From Pseudomonas sp. CHM02 (lineage in GTDB: Bacteria > Pseudomonadota > Gammaproteobacteria > Pseudomonadales > Pseudomonadaceae): a stretch of DNA of 64,000 bases. The notes below the pieces were generated by a model, which saw only the letters and a list, made by a program, of their open reading frames with translations, was not told the DNA's origin and ran no database searches. Shown piece after piece: positions 1-8,319 of this stretch (within the stretch, counting starts at the first letter, position 1; each line of letters starts with the position of its first letter). The stretch is taken from positions 50,015 to 114,014 of the forward strand of contig NZ_JFCA01000022.1 in assembly GCF_000612585.1 (NCBI RefSeq), read 5' to 3'. The position numbers were made by a program, and so were the translations under genes.

Positions 1-7
1 CTGGCGC

Positions 8-196
8 TTAGAGCTTGACCTTGCGACGCATGATGCCGTTGATCACCACCACGACCACTGCGACGGCAATGGCGATGGTCTGGAATGTCTTCTCACTGAT
101 AACCCCGGTGTTCTGCAAGTAGGACAGGCCAAACATCGTCGCCAGTACGGCCAGGGCAATCAGAATCGAATATTTCAAACGCTGCTTTTGGGTCAT
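8..196 (-). CDS. Small inner-membrane protein, function unknown
   Basis: A 62-residue protein beginning MTQKQRLKYS. Two hydrophobic helices are visible, about residues 9-27 and 39-56, joined by a short polar loop, and the C-terminus is basic (MRRKVKL). This is a two-span inner-membrane topology. An upstream in-frame start would add 20 residues of unlikely composition, so the ATG at 196 was preferred. I do not recognise the family and nothing nearby suggests a role. The hydrophobic pattern and codon use support a real gene. Confidence 0.6.
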   Translation of the reverse strand: MTQKQRLKYSILIALAVLATMFGLSYLQNTGVISEKTFQTIAIAVAVVVVVINGIMRRKVKL

Positions 197-369
197 GACG
201 GGTTCCTGAACCTTGAGAATGTATCCACTGTGTATCGCCGAACATGCCAAGCACATACCCGGTGACGGGGATGGAATGGGGTCGGCAGGGTCTCATGTTA
301 CAGGCGATGAAAAGCTTTGGCTTGTCCGACGCCTGAAACACCCAGTGAGTACCCTAGAGGATTTTTGAA

Positions 370-507
370 ATGTTCCGTCGAATCACCTTGCTGATTCCCT
401 TGCTGATCATGTTGAGCATGAGTGGCTGCATCTTTTTCCCCCACGGCGGTGGCGGCTGGCATGACCATCGCTACGAGGGCGGCGGCCCTGGGTATTACCA
501 TCGCTGA
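370..507 (+). CDS. Small exported lipoprotein, Gly/His-rich
   Basis: A 45-residue product starting MFRRITLLIPLLIML and followed by a lipobox (MSGC, Cys at residue 20), so it should be processed by signal peptidase II and lipidated. The mature part is about 26 residues, rich in Gly, His and Tyr (HGGGGWHDHRYEGGG). A GAGGA ribosome site lies 9 bases before the ATG. The His/Gly tail could bind metal, but that is inference. Very small lipoproteins of this type are common and poorly annotated in Pseudomonas. Confidence 0.6.
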   Translation: MFRRITLLIPLLIMLSMSGCIFFPHGGGGWHDHRYEGGGPGYYHR

Positions 508-574
508 CGGTCCTTGAGATTATTTCTCACATTCCCTTCTCTCGATGCTGGAACGCCAACACCTGTTTCAACAC

Positions 575-608
575 TTAAAAACGTGCCTGTCCCATAGAGC
601 AGGCACGT
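575..608 (-). terminator. Rho-independent terminator of the ABC-transporter operon
   Basis: A perfect 9-bp stem (ACGTGCCTG / CAGGCACGT) with a 10-base loop. Read on the minus strand it is followed by a run of T, as expected for an intrinsic terminator, and it lies about 145 bases after the stop of the leftward permease gene. On the plus strand the T run is weak. Confidence 0.7.
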
Positions 609-753
609 CTTTCCGGTGCAAACACAGGTGCTTACGATGATGCTCACACTCCCGGGCCTGAACGCTCCACTGGAACATCAATATCTGACTCGACACTCAG
701 ACAGCGAAAACCAGGGCCCGACAAGCATCGACTCGGGCCTTTGGGTTGAAACG

Positions 754-1515
754 TTATTCTCCATGCACCCAACGCTGATGCAACCACCGCGCAAACGCAT
801 CCAACGCAAAGCCCAGCAGCCCGATCAGCAGCACCATTGCCATCAGTTCCGAATAGGCCAGCCGATCACGGGTATCCAGGATGTAATACCCCAGGCCGGC
901 GCTGACCCCGAGCATCTCGCACGGCACCAGCACGATCCACAGGATGCCGATGGCCAGGCGCACGCCCGTCAGCACATGCCCTACGACGCCCGGGATGATG
1001 ACCCGGCGCAAGGTTTCCCAACGAGTCGCACTCAAGCTGCTGCTCAACTGTAACCAGCGCGGGTCCAATTGACGCACGCCAGCAGCGGTGTTGAGCATGA
1101 TCGGCCACACGGCGGCAAACGCCAGCAGGAAGTAGATCGGCTGGTCCCCTACCCCCATCAGCATCACCACGATGGGCATCCATGACAGCGGCGAGATCAT
1201 CCGCAGGAACTGGAAGGCCGGCGTAGTCGCCGCCTCCAGGTTGCGCGAACTGCCCACCAGCAACCCCAGGGGAACCCCCACCAGCAAGGCCAGGAACAGC
1301 CCGACAAAAATACGTTTGAGGCTCACCGCGATATGCAGGTACAGCTCGCCACGTCCGAGCAGTTCCCACAGGCTGCCGAAGGTGGCGGCCAGGGAAAAGC
1401 GTGCCGACAAGCCCCCGGCATCACCGAACACGTTCACCCCCAGCCACCAGAGCAACAGCAAACCGGCCAAGCCCCCCAGCCCCAGCAACCCGCCCAGGAT
1501 TTTACCGTTGTTCAA
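754..1515 (-). CDS. ABC transporter permease, NitT/TauT (SsuC-like) family
   Basis: A 253-residue inner-membrane permease of the nitrate/sulfonate/taurine importer family (BPD_transp_1). The N-terminus has a Leu/Gly-rich helix, further transmembrane helices follow, and the coupling-loop signature is visible around LSSSLSATRWETLRRVIIP. The start is a TTG that overlaps the TGA of the upstream binding-protein gene (TTGA), with GAGGAG just before it; a longer upstream reading has arginine-rich non-membrane sequence and is a shadow. Translational coupling and order make it the last gene of the operon. The substrate is not decided by sequence; an organosulfonate is likely. Confidence 0.9.
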   Translation of the reverse strand: MNNGKILGGLLGLGGLAGLLLLWWLGVNVFGDAGGLSARFSLAATFGSLWELLGRGELYLHIAVSLKRIFVGLFLALLVGVPLGLLVGSSRNLEAATTPAFQFLRMISPLSWMPIVVMLMGVGDQPIYFLLAFAAVWPIMLNTAAGVRQLDPRWLQLSSSLSATRWETLRRVIIPGVVGHVLTGVRLAIGILWIVLVPCEMLGVSAGLGYYILDTRDRLAYSELMAMVLLIGLLGFALDAFARWLHQRWVHGE

Positions 1516-2711
1516 ACGCCGATCTCCTCGTGCCGCTCGAAACCGTCCGGCAGCCCAAAGGTCTTCATGCCGCCTACCGCCTCGATGGCGTTGCGTACGA
1601 AGCGGTCGTCCACCAGGTCCTTGGCGACGAACGACGGGTCGAGTTGAGACAGAAACTGCTTGTCGCCCTCGATCAGGGTGTCCTTCAGGCGACGCACCAG
1701 TTCCTCGGTGTAGCTGGGGAATGGGTAAGGCTGGAAGTCGATGCGGTGTTCGTCCCAATTCGCGTGCTGGATGGCACCGTCGGCCAGGTAGGCGGCGCGG
1801 TCGGCAGCGGCTGGCGCCAGCACTTTGCTGAGCACCGGCTCGGCATGTGGGGTGTAGCGGTTCGGGCCGTCCTTGGACAGCAGCTTCACCGCCTCTTCGC
1901 GGTTGTCACGGGTCCACACCTGCGCCTTGACGATCGCATTCACCACCTTCTGCGACCACTCCGGGCGGTTGACCAGGTCGTGCTCGTGCATGAACACCAC
2001 GCAGCACGCATGGTTGCGCCACACGTCGCCGGTAAAGCGCTGCACGCGGCCGACCTTGAGGTTTTCCGCCAGGGCGTTGAACGGCTCGGCGACGATATAG
2101 CCGTCGATACGCTTGCTGGCCAGCGCAGGCGGCATATCCGAAGGCGGCAGCACGATCAGGTTGACTTCATTGGCAGCGATGGCCGTGCCCGTCGCCCGCG
2201 CCACCGGCGTCAGGCCGTTGTCGCGAAACAGTTGTTGCACCACCACGTTATGGATCGAATACCAGAACGGAATCGCCACCGACTTGCCGCCCAGTTGCTT
2301 CACGTCGGTAATGCCCGGTGCCACGGTCAAGCCCGAGCCGCCCACATGGTTCCACGCCACCACTTTGGCCGGCACCTTGCTGCCATAACGCGCCCACACG
2401 GTCATCGGCGACAACAGGTGAATCACGTTGACCTGGCCCGAGATGAAGGCCTCGATCACCTGCGCCCAACTGCGCAGCAGTACCGGGCGCTCGGCCTTGA
2501 TGCCTTCGGCTTCGAACAGGCCATTGTTATGCGCCACCAACAGCGGCGTGGCGTCGGTGATCGGCAGGTAGCCGATGCGTACGGGCGCATCCGGCTCGCT
2601 GGCGGCGCGCGCCTGCAAGCTGCTCAACAACGGCAAGGCACCGGCGGCACTGAGCACCGCGGAGAGTTTGAGAAAGTCGCGGCGCGAGTGGGTCAAGTCA
2701 TCCAGGCACAT
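1512..2711 (-). CDS. Periplasmic substrate-binding protein, NitT/TauT family, Tat signal
   Basis: A 399-residue ABC substrate-binding protein of the NMT1/SsuA/NrtA type. It carries a twin-arginine signal (HSRRDFLKLSAVLSAAG) with an Ala-rich cleavage region near residue 40. The mature protein starts VRIGYLPITDATPLLVAH, typical of the family, which delivers small anions such as sulfonates, nitrate or bicarbonate to the membrane complex. The ATG at 2711 has GGAG seven bases upstream and overlaps the end of the ATPase gene by 14 bases. A Tat signal suggests folding before export. Family is certain, ligand is not. Confidence 0.9.
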   Translation of the reverse strand: MCLDDLTHSRRDFLKLSAVLSAAGALPLLSSLQARAASEPDAPVRIGYLPITDATPLLVAHNNGLFEAEGIKAERPVLLRSWAQVIEAFISGQVNVIHLLSPMTVWARYGSKVPAKVVAWNHVGGSGLTVAPGITDVKQLGGKSVAIPFWYSIHNVVVQQLFRDNGLTPVARATGTAIAANEVNLIVLPPSDMPPALASKRIDGYIVAEPFNALAENLKVGRVQRFTGDVWRNHACCVVFMHEHDLVNRPEWSQKVVNAIVKAQVWTRDNREEAVKLLSKDGPNRYTPHAEPVLSKVLAPAAADRAAYLADGAIQHANWDEHRIDFQPYPFPSYTEELVRRLKDTLIEGDKQFLSQLDPSFVAKDLVDDRFVRNAIEAVGGMKTFGLPDGFERHEEIGV

Positions 2712-3501
2712 GGGCAGGCTCCAGCAGGTCAAGGGGGTCGGGTTGAGGGCGGCTCGCCTGCCGTAGGGTTTTAAGGATGTCGATACGCAGCGCGCCGATG
2801 GCCTCCACCTGTTCTTCCCGCGGCTGCGGCAGGTCGATCAGCCACTCGCCCAACGTCCGCGCCGGGCGGTTACCCAGTAGCAGGATGCGGTCGGACAGCA
2901 GCAGCGCTTCGTCAATGTCATGGGTGATCAGTACCGCTGCCGAGCCTTGCTCACGGTTGACCTTGAGCAGCAGGTGCTGCATGTCGGCGCGGGTCACTTC
3001 GTCCAGCGCGCCGAAGGGTTCATCCAGCAACAGCACTTGGGGTTGTCGCGCCAGGCAACGGGCCAGCGCCGTACGCTGGGCCATGCCGCCGGAGAGCTGC
3101 GCCGGGAAGTGCTGGCGCGCATGTTCCAGGCCGACGGCAGCGATGGCGTGGTCGACGCGGTGGCGGCGCTCGTCAGCGCTCAGGTGCGGTTGACGGGCGA
3201 AGTCCAGGCCGAAGGCGACGTTCTTTTCCAGGCTCAGCCAGGGCAACAGGCTGGGGTCCTGGAACGCCACCGCCACGCGAGGATGGGGACCGTTCAGCGG
3301 CTCGCCCAACACCCGCACACTGCCGCCCTGGGGTGCCTGCAGACCGGCCAGTACTCGCAACAGGCTGGATTTGCCCACACCGCTGGGGCCGAGGATCGAC
3401 ACCACTTCGCCGGCCTGCAAGTGCAGGTCGAAGCCCTGCAGCACCGGCCCGCTGGCATACCCCAGGCAAATCCCCCGGGCACTCAATACGGCGTCAGTCA
3501 T
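2698..3501 (-). CDS. ABC transporter ATP-binding protein, NitT/TauT (SsuB-like) family
   Basis: A 267-residue ABC ATPase. Walker A is GPSGVGKSS (about residue 44), the signature is LSGGMAQRTALARCLA, Walker B is LLLDEPFGALD and the switch histidine is in LITHDIDEA. It powers the import complex formed with the neighbouring permease and binding protein. The start is the ATG at 3501, which forms an ATGA overlap with the flavoprotein gene upstream; a longer frame reading is Arg/Gly-rich and not credible. The C-terminal 40 residues beyond the NBD are usual for SsuB/TauB-like proteins. Confidence 0.93.
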   Translation of the reverse strand: MTDAVLSARGICLGYASGPVLQGFDLHLQAGEVVSILGPSGVGKSSLLRVLAGLQAPQGGSVRVLGEPLNGPHPRVAVAFQDPSLLPWLSLEKNVAFGLDFARQPHLSADERRHRVDHAIAAVGLEHARQHFPAQLSGGMAQRTALARCLARQPQVLLLDEPFGALDEVTRADMQHLLLKVNREQGSAAVLITHDIDEALLLSDRILLLGNRPARTLGEWLIDLPQPREEQVEAIGALRIDILKTLRQASRPQPDPLDLLEPAHVPG

Positions 3502-4559
3502 AGGTTGGCCTGGCGCTGCAGCTCGGTACGCAATTGCACCAGGCTGGGGGTCACGATCGGCACAAACGCCGACTCGCGCCAACGGCGGGCGAAACCACTG
3601 CCGTGGGCCGTGAGGTACGCCTTGCCGCCACTGGCCTGCAATTCCAGCTGCACGGCGCTGGCCGCCGTTTCGGCGAGGGCGATGCGCAGCTTGAACAACG
3701 GCACCGGCTCGGCCGCAAACCGCCCGGCCAGCAAGCCGTTCTTCAAATCGGTAACCAACTGGTCCAGGGTCACACGCAAGGTTTCCAGCTCTTCGCGCAA
3801 TACCGTACGGGTCGCGCCCAGATGGTTGGCGACTTCCGCCAGGGAGCGACGGGCCAGGCCAATGGACATGCCGCACTGCAACCCCAGGAACGCCGGGCGT
3901 ACCGCCGGCAGGAACTTGCGCGCGTCCTCATGCAACAACCAGTCGCGGCTCAACGCCACGCCTTCCAGGCCCAGTGCGGCGGTGTTGCTCGACTGCAGGC
4001 CGAGCAGCTCCAGGTCGCGGGAGCGCTGCAGGCCGGCTACCGAGTCGGGAATGGCGAGGATAAACGGCGCGCCGCCAGCGGCATGTTCGATGGCCGCTGC
4101 AGCGACAAAGCCGTTCTTGCGCAAGTTGGTCACCCAGTGCAGGCGGCCGTTGAGGGTCCAGCCGTCATCGGTGGGATCGGCGCTGATCTGCAGGGTTTCG
4201 ATGCCCGACAAGAACTTCATCGCATTCGACAGCCCCGTGGCCCCGGCCAGCTTGCCGCTGAGCAAGTCCGGCAGCAGTTGCTCGCGCAACCGCGCATTGG
4301 GGCTTTGCAGCAGGTATTCGATGAAGGAACGCTGGCCCCAGCACACGAATGCCGCCGCCAGGGAGTGGCTGGCGACATTGGCGATGGCTTCTACCGCGCC
4401 GGCCACATCACCGCCCAGCCCGCCCAGTCGAGCCGGCACGCCGATGCGCAATACGTTGGCCTCTGCCAGCCGTGGCAGCACTTCCTGTGGATCGCAACTG
4501 CCCACATCCAGGGCCTGCGCCTGAACATCGAGCCAACGGCTCAGGATTGGGTCAAGCAT
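3498..4559 (-). CDS. Acyl-CoA dehydrogenase-fold flavoprotein, possibly a DszC/SfnC-like monooxygenase
   Basis: A 353-residue member of the acyl-CoA dehydrogenase superfamily, with an N-terminal helical domain (VPARLGGLGGDVAGAVEAI), a central beta domain (LNGRLHWVTNLR) and a C-terminal helical bundle. Members encoded beside NitT/TauT importers are often FMNH2- or FAD-dependent monooxygenases that release sulfite or sulfur from organosulfur compounds (SfnC, DszC); that role is inferred here from context. It starts 33 bases after the AhpD-like gene and is ATGA-coupled to the ATPase. A true fatty-acid dehydrogenase is the alternative. Confidence 0.8.
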   Translation of the reverse strand: MLDPILSRWLDVQAQALDVGSCDPQEVLPRLAEANVLRIGVPARLGGLGGDVAGAVEAIANVASHSLAAAFVCWGQRSFIEYLLQSPNARLREQLLPDLLSGKLAGATGLSNAMKFLSGIETLQISADPTDDGWTLNGRLHWVTNLRKNGFVAAAAIEHAAGGAPFILAIPDSVAGLQRSRDLELLGLQSSNTAALGLEGVALSRDWLLHEDARKFLPAVRPAFLGLQCGMSIGLARRSLAEVANHLGATRTVLREELETLRVTLDQLVTDLKNGLLAGRFAAEPVPLFKLRIALAETAASAVQLELQASGGKAYLTAHGSGFARRWRESAFVPIVTPSLVQLRTELQRQANL

Positions 4560-4592
4560 TCATGTTTCTCCTTTGCAGCAGGTGGACCATCT

Positions 4593-5153
4593 TCAGCTTG
4601 CCGGTTTTTCCCAGCGGTATTGCGCCAACTCCGGGTTCAGCGGGGTGCGGGCAAACACGTTAGCGAAGTTGCACAGGGTTGCCAGGCTCACGCCCAGAAT
4701 AACTTCCAGGGCCTGGCCGTCGGAGTAACCGGCAGCGCGGAATGCCTCGAAACCCGCATCGCTGACATCGCCACGGGTGGCGATCACTTCACGGGTGAAG
4801 GCGGCGAGTGTTTCATAGCGCGTATTGGGCAGTTCGCCGCGTTGGCGCAGGGCCTCGATCACCTCTTCTGGCAATCTGGCTTTGTTGCGTGCCACGGCGG
4901 TGTGGCCGGCCACACAGAAATCGCAGCCGTGGGTGGTGGCGGCAATCAGTTGCACCACTTCGCGATCGGCCAGGCTGAGCTCGGCCTTGGCATTCAGGCC
5001 AGATACGGTGACGTAGGTTTCCAGCGCGGCCGGGGCATTGGCCAATACCGCCAGCAGGTTGGGGATGAAACCCGAGCCTTTCAGCGCGTTTTCGAGGAAG
5101 GGCTTGGCCGCTTCCGGCGCGGTTTCAGGGGTGAGCAACGGTACACGGGACAT
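4593..5153 (-). CDS. Carboxymuconolactone decarboxylase/AhpD-like peroxidase-related protein
   Basis: A 186-residue AhpD-like protein. The redox centre CDFC (Cys77 and Cys80) is followed by AGHTAVARN, giving the CxxC-x3-H pattern of alkylhydroperoxidase AhpD, so a thiol peroxidase activity is expected. It is the first gene of the leftward operon and diverges from the AraC gene across about 100 bases that should hold both promoters. In such operons it may remove peroxide made by the flavoprotein; that is inference. Confidence 0.87.
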   Translation of the reverse strand: MSRVPLLTPETAPEAAKPFLENALKGSGFIPNLLAVLANAPAALETYVTVSGLNAKAELSLADREVVQLIAATTHGCDFCVAGHTAVARNKARLPEEVIEALRQRGELPNTRYETLAAFTREVIATRGDVSDAGFEAFRAAGYSDGQALEVILGVSLATLCNFANVFARTPLNPELAQYRWEKPAS

Positions 5154-5255
5154 GGAGTGGACTCCTGATGGGTTGGTGTACCAAGTCTGTTGGTTATAAA
5201 AAATCGCCTCAATAGTCTAAAGTAGCGATTACTTGCTCTTGAGTCTTTCCATTAG

Positions 5256-6161
5256 ATGAATTCATCCAGTGCACTTGTCGATTGGTTATTAGACAGCCTC
5301 GAACTCGACACCAGCCTGTTCCATGTGGGCCGTTACTGCGGCGACTGGCACGCGAGCACCCATGGCCTGGCGAGCGCGAGTTTCCACTTGGTGGTGCAGG
5401 GCCAGTGCTGGCTGCACATCGATGGCGACAGCGCGCCCCATCATCTGGAAAACGGCGATGCGGTGTTCCTGCTGCGCGACTTGGCTTATCGCCTGTCCGG
5501 CGAACCCACGGCGGCCGGTGCGCAGGAATGCCCCCGTGTGCCGATGGTGCCCTTGGACAGTGCCGCCAGCGATGGCGTAGGCCTGGTGTGCGGGTTCTTC
5601 CATTTCCAATCCGGCTTGTCGGCAATGATCGTCGATACCCTGCCCGCCTGGATCATCCTGCGTGCAGGCGACCCCTCACTGACCGCCGCGCGCAACCTGT
5701 TCGAACTGATCCTGCAAGAGTGCGAGCGTGTGCCGGCGCCCTCTTCCCCCTTGCTCGAACGGCTTTGCCACCTGTTGTTCCTGTACGTTCTGCGCCAACA
5801 GGTGCTGGACAACAGCGAACTCGGAGGCTTGGCCGCATTGGGCCGGCAGCCGGCGTTTGCCCACCTGCTGGAACAACTGATCGCCCGCCCGGCCGATGCC
5901 TGGACCCTGGAAAGCATGGCCGCGTACACCGGGTTGTCGCGCTCGGCGTTTTTCAAGCGCTTCAATGAACTGTGCGGCCAGTCGCCAGGGCAGGTCCTGC
6001 TGATGATGCGCATGCGCCATGCCTGCCAGCTGTTCAAGCAGGACCAGACGGTGGCGGATGTCGCCCTGGCGGTGGGGTATCAGTCGGTGGCAGCATTTAC
6101 CCGGGCCTTTCACAAAGTCACCGGCCAACAGCCCGGCGCCTATCGCAAGGCCCAAGCCTAG
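5256..6161 (+). CDS. AraC-family transcriptional regulator with N-terminal cupin
   Basis: A 301-residue regulator. Residues about 10-180 form a cupin_6 (AraC_binding) ligand domain ([15 protein letters not shown]), and residues about 200-300 the double helix-turn-helix, including [21 protein letters not shown] and [20 protein letters not shown]. It is divergent from the AhpD/flavoprotein/ABC operon and is its probable activator. Its stop codon overlaps the stop of the convergent LysR gene by three bases. The inducing ligand is unknown. Confidence 0.9.
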   Translation: MNSSSALVDWLLDSLELDTSLFHVGRYCGDWHASTHGLASASFHLVVQGQCWLHIDGDSAPHHLENGDAVFLLRDLAYRLSGEPTAAGAQECPRVPMVPLDSAASDGVGLVCGFFHFQSGLSAMIVDTLPAWIILRAGDPSLTAARNLFELILQECERVPAPSSPLLERLCHLLFLYVLRQQVLDNSELGGLAALGRQPAFAHLLEQLIARPADAWTLESMAAYTGLSRSAFFKRFNELCGQSPGQVLLMMRMRHACQLFKQDQTVADVALAVGYQSVAAFTRAFHKVTGQQPGAYRKAQA

Positions 6162-7069
6162 CGCTGCAAGCCAGTGCCGGGCTGGGCGCAGAGTTCCACC
6201 AGCCAGTCCACGAACACCCGCACGCGCTGGGACAACTGGCGGTGCGGCGGGTACAGCGCCGTCAGGGCCATGGTGGGTACTGCCAGGTGCGGCAGCACTT
6301 CCACCAGCGTGCCCTCGGCCAATTGACGCATCGCGTGATAGTGCGGCGCCTGGATCAAACCGAACCCGGCCTCACAAGCCGCGAAGTAACCATCAGAACT
6401 GTTGGCTGCGACCTGCTTGGCCAGGTTGACCGGGCGCAACACGCCGTCGACTTCGAACTCCAGGCCAAACCGTTTGCCGCTGGCACCGGAGCGGTATTCG
6501 ACCATGTGATGGTGGGCCAGGTCATCGAGGCAGATGGGCACGCCCATGCGTTCGAGGTAGCCAGGACTCGCCAGGGTCAGTTGATCCATCATCGCCAGGG
6601 GCCGCGCCACCAAGGAGTCGTCCAGGGCTGCGCCACCGCGCAGCACGCAATCGATACCTTCGCGAATCAGGTCCACCGGGCGGTCATTGAGGCCAATTTC
6701 CAATTCGATCTGCGGGTAGCGGGCGGTGAAGGTCGGCAACGCCGGAATCACGATCAAACGCCCGATTCCCGAGGGCATATCGATACTCAAGGTGCCACGC
6801 GGGCTCTGGCGGCTCGCGGAAAACACCGCCTCGGTTTCCTCCAGGTCCGACAGCAATCGCACACAGCGCTGGTAGTAAGCGGCGCCATCCAGGGTCGGGC
6901 TGACTTGCCGTGTGGTGCGCTGCAACAGTTGCACACCCAGGTGCGCCTCCAACTGCTTGATCAGGATAGTCACCGAGGCACGCGGCAATTGCAGGCTGTC
7001 GGCCGCCTTGGCAAAGCCACCCAGTTCGACGATCCGAGTGAACACGCGCATCGCGTTGAAACGGTCCAA
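6158..7069 (-). CDS. LysR-family transcriptional regulator
   Basis: A 303-residue LysR protein. The winged HTH is at the N-terminus ([20 protein letters not shown]), followed by the periplasmic-binding-like effector domain beginning near residue 90 ([12 protein letters not shown]). The start is a TTG at 7069, chosen because AGGAG lies about 8 bases upstream and [10 protein letters not shown] is the usual N-terminus of this subfamily. It is divergent from an aldo/keto reductase, the likely target. The subfamily commonly controls neighbouring oxidoreductases. Confidence 0.9.
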   Translation of the reverse strand: MDRFNAMRVFTRIVELGGFAKAADSLQLPRASVTILIKQLEAHLGVQLLQRTTRQVSPTLDGAAYYQRCVRLLSDLEETEAVFSASRQSPRGTLSIDMPSGIGRLIVIPALPTFTARYPQIELEIGLNDRPVDLIREGIDCVLRGGAALDDSLVARPLAMMDQLTLASPGYLERMGVPICLDDLAHHHMVEYRSGASGKRFGLEFEVDGVLRPVNLAKQVAANSSDGYFAACEAGFGLIQAPHYHAMRQLAEGTLVEVLPHLAVPTMALTALYPPHRQLSQRVRVFVDWLVELCAQPGTGLQR

Positions 7070-7088
7070 AGGGCGGCTCCTAGAGCGG

Positions 7089-7102
7089 ATTATTTAGATA
7101 AT
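7089..7102. promoter_or_regulatory. Candidate LysR operator palindrome
   Basis: ATTAT-TTAG-ATAAT, a perfect interrupted palindrome in the 120-base gap between the divergent LysR and aldo/keto reductase genes. It fits the T-N11-A pattern of LysR-type boxes and sits in an AT-rich patch that also could serve as a -10 region. No direct proof. Confidence 0.4.
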
Positions 7103-7189
7103 ACGAATAGTGTTAGTACTTTTAGCCGGTTTATCCCGATTTTGTCGAGCGTAACAATGCAGCCCTTCCCACCCAAGGAGCTGATCCCC

Positions 7190-8185
7190 ATGCACACCCG
7201 TCAACTCGGAACAAATGGCCCACTCGTCTCAGCCATCGGCCTCGGCTGCATGGGTATGAGCGATTTCTATACGCCCGGCAGCGACACCCGCGAAGCGACT
7301 GCAACCCTGCACCGTGCGTTGGAGCTGGGCATCAACTTTCTCGACACCGCTGACATCTATGGCCCGCACACCAATGAAGAACTGATCGGCAAGGCCATCG
7401 CCGGCAAACGTGACCAGGTGTTCCTGGCCAGCAAATTCGGCATTGTGCGCGACCCGGCCAACCCGGCGCTGCGTGGTGTGAACGGCCGCCCCGACTACAT
7501 CCGCAATGCCATCGACGGCACGCTGCGGCGGTTGGGCGTGGAGACCCTCGACCTGTACTACCAGCACCGTATCGACCCGAATGTCGCCATCGAAGAGACC
7601 GTCGGCGCCATGGCCGAGCTGGTGCAGCAGGGCAAGGTGCGTTACCTGGGCTTGAGCGAAGCCTCCGCCGTCACCCTGGAGCGCGCCCACAAGGTACACC
7701 CGATCAGCGCACTGCAAAGCGAGTACTCCCTGTGGAGCCGCGATCAGGAACACAACGGCTGTCTCGCCGCCTGCCAGCGCCTCGGTATCGCCTTTGTGCC
7801 CTACAGTCCGCTGGGCCGTGGCTTCCTGACCGGCGCACTGCAAAGTCCGGACGACTTTGGGGCCGATGACTATCGCCGGTTCAGCCCGCGCTTCCAGGGT
7901 GAGAACTTCGGCAAAAACCTTGAACTGGTGAGACAGGTACAAGCACTGGCAACCGACAAAGGCGTGAGCGCCGGGCAACTCGCGCTGGCCTGGGTGCTGG
8001 CGCAGGGTGACTTCATCATTCCGATCCCCGGCACCAAGCAGCGCAAGTACCTGGAAGAAAATGCCGCAGCGCTGTCGATCCGCCTCAGCCAGGCTGAGCT
8101 GGCGGCCCTGGATGCGATCTTCCCGCTCGAAGCAACCGCCGGTTTGCGCTACCCCGAGGCCGTGATGGCCATGCTGGATATCTGA
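7190..8185 (+). CDS. Aldo/keto reductase
   Basis: A 331-residue NADPH-dependent aldo/keto reductase (YajO/IolS-like). The catalytic tetrad is visible: Asp52 and Tyr57 (FLDTADIYG), Lys82 (ASKFG) and His126 (YYQHRID). The cofactor-binding C-terminal motif is [21 protein letters not shown] lies 9 bases before the ATG; a much longer in-frame reading upstream crosses the LysR gene and is spurious. The gene is followed by a terminator and is probably regulated by the divergent LysR gene. It likely reduces small aldehydes; substrate unknown. Confidence 0.92.
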   Translation: MHTRQLGTNGPLVSAIGLGCMGMSDFYTPGSDTREATATLHRALELGINFLDTADIYGPHTNEELIGKAIAGKRDQVFLASKFGIVRDPANPALRGVNGRPDYIRNAIDGTLRRLGVETLDLYYQHRIDPNVAIEETVGAMAELVQQGKVRYLGLSEASAVTLERAHKVHPISALQSEYSLWSRDQEHNGCLAACQRLGIAFVPYSPLGRGFLTGALQSPDDFGADDYRRFSPRFQGENFGKNLELVRQVQALATDKGVSAGQLALAWVLAQGDFIIPIPGTKQRKYLEENAAALSIRLSQAELAALDAIFPLEATAGLRYPEAVMAMLDI

Positions 8186-8192
8186 ATAAACG

Positions 8193-8219
8193 GAGCGCCC
8201 TCACCCGGCGCTCTTTTTT
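8193..8219 (+). terminator. Rho-independent terminator after the aldo/keto reductase gene
   Basis: A seven-bp GC-rich stem (GAGCGCC / GGCGCTC), 7-base loop, followed directly by TTTTTT. It lies 8 bases after the stop codon. Confidence 0.9.
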
Positions 8220-8319
8220 CTTGTACGAACGTACCTAAAGCTCCGCCTGCCCAAGCCGATAGCCCTACGAAGCTCTCACAAAGCCGCGTCGATAATAAAC
8301 GCTTCGTAAGGACGACCCC

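Noticed and set aside
5972..7189. Long 5' extension of the aldo/keto reductase frame
   Set aside because: It crosses the AraC end and the whole LysR gene; the true start at 7190 has AAGGAG.
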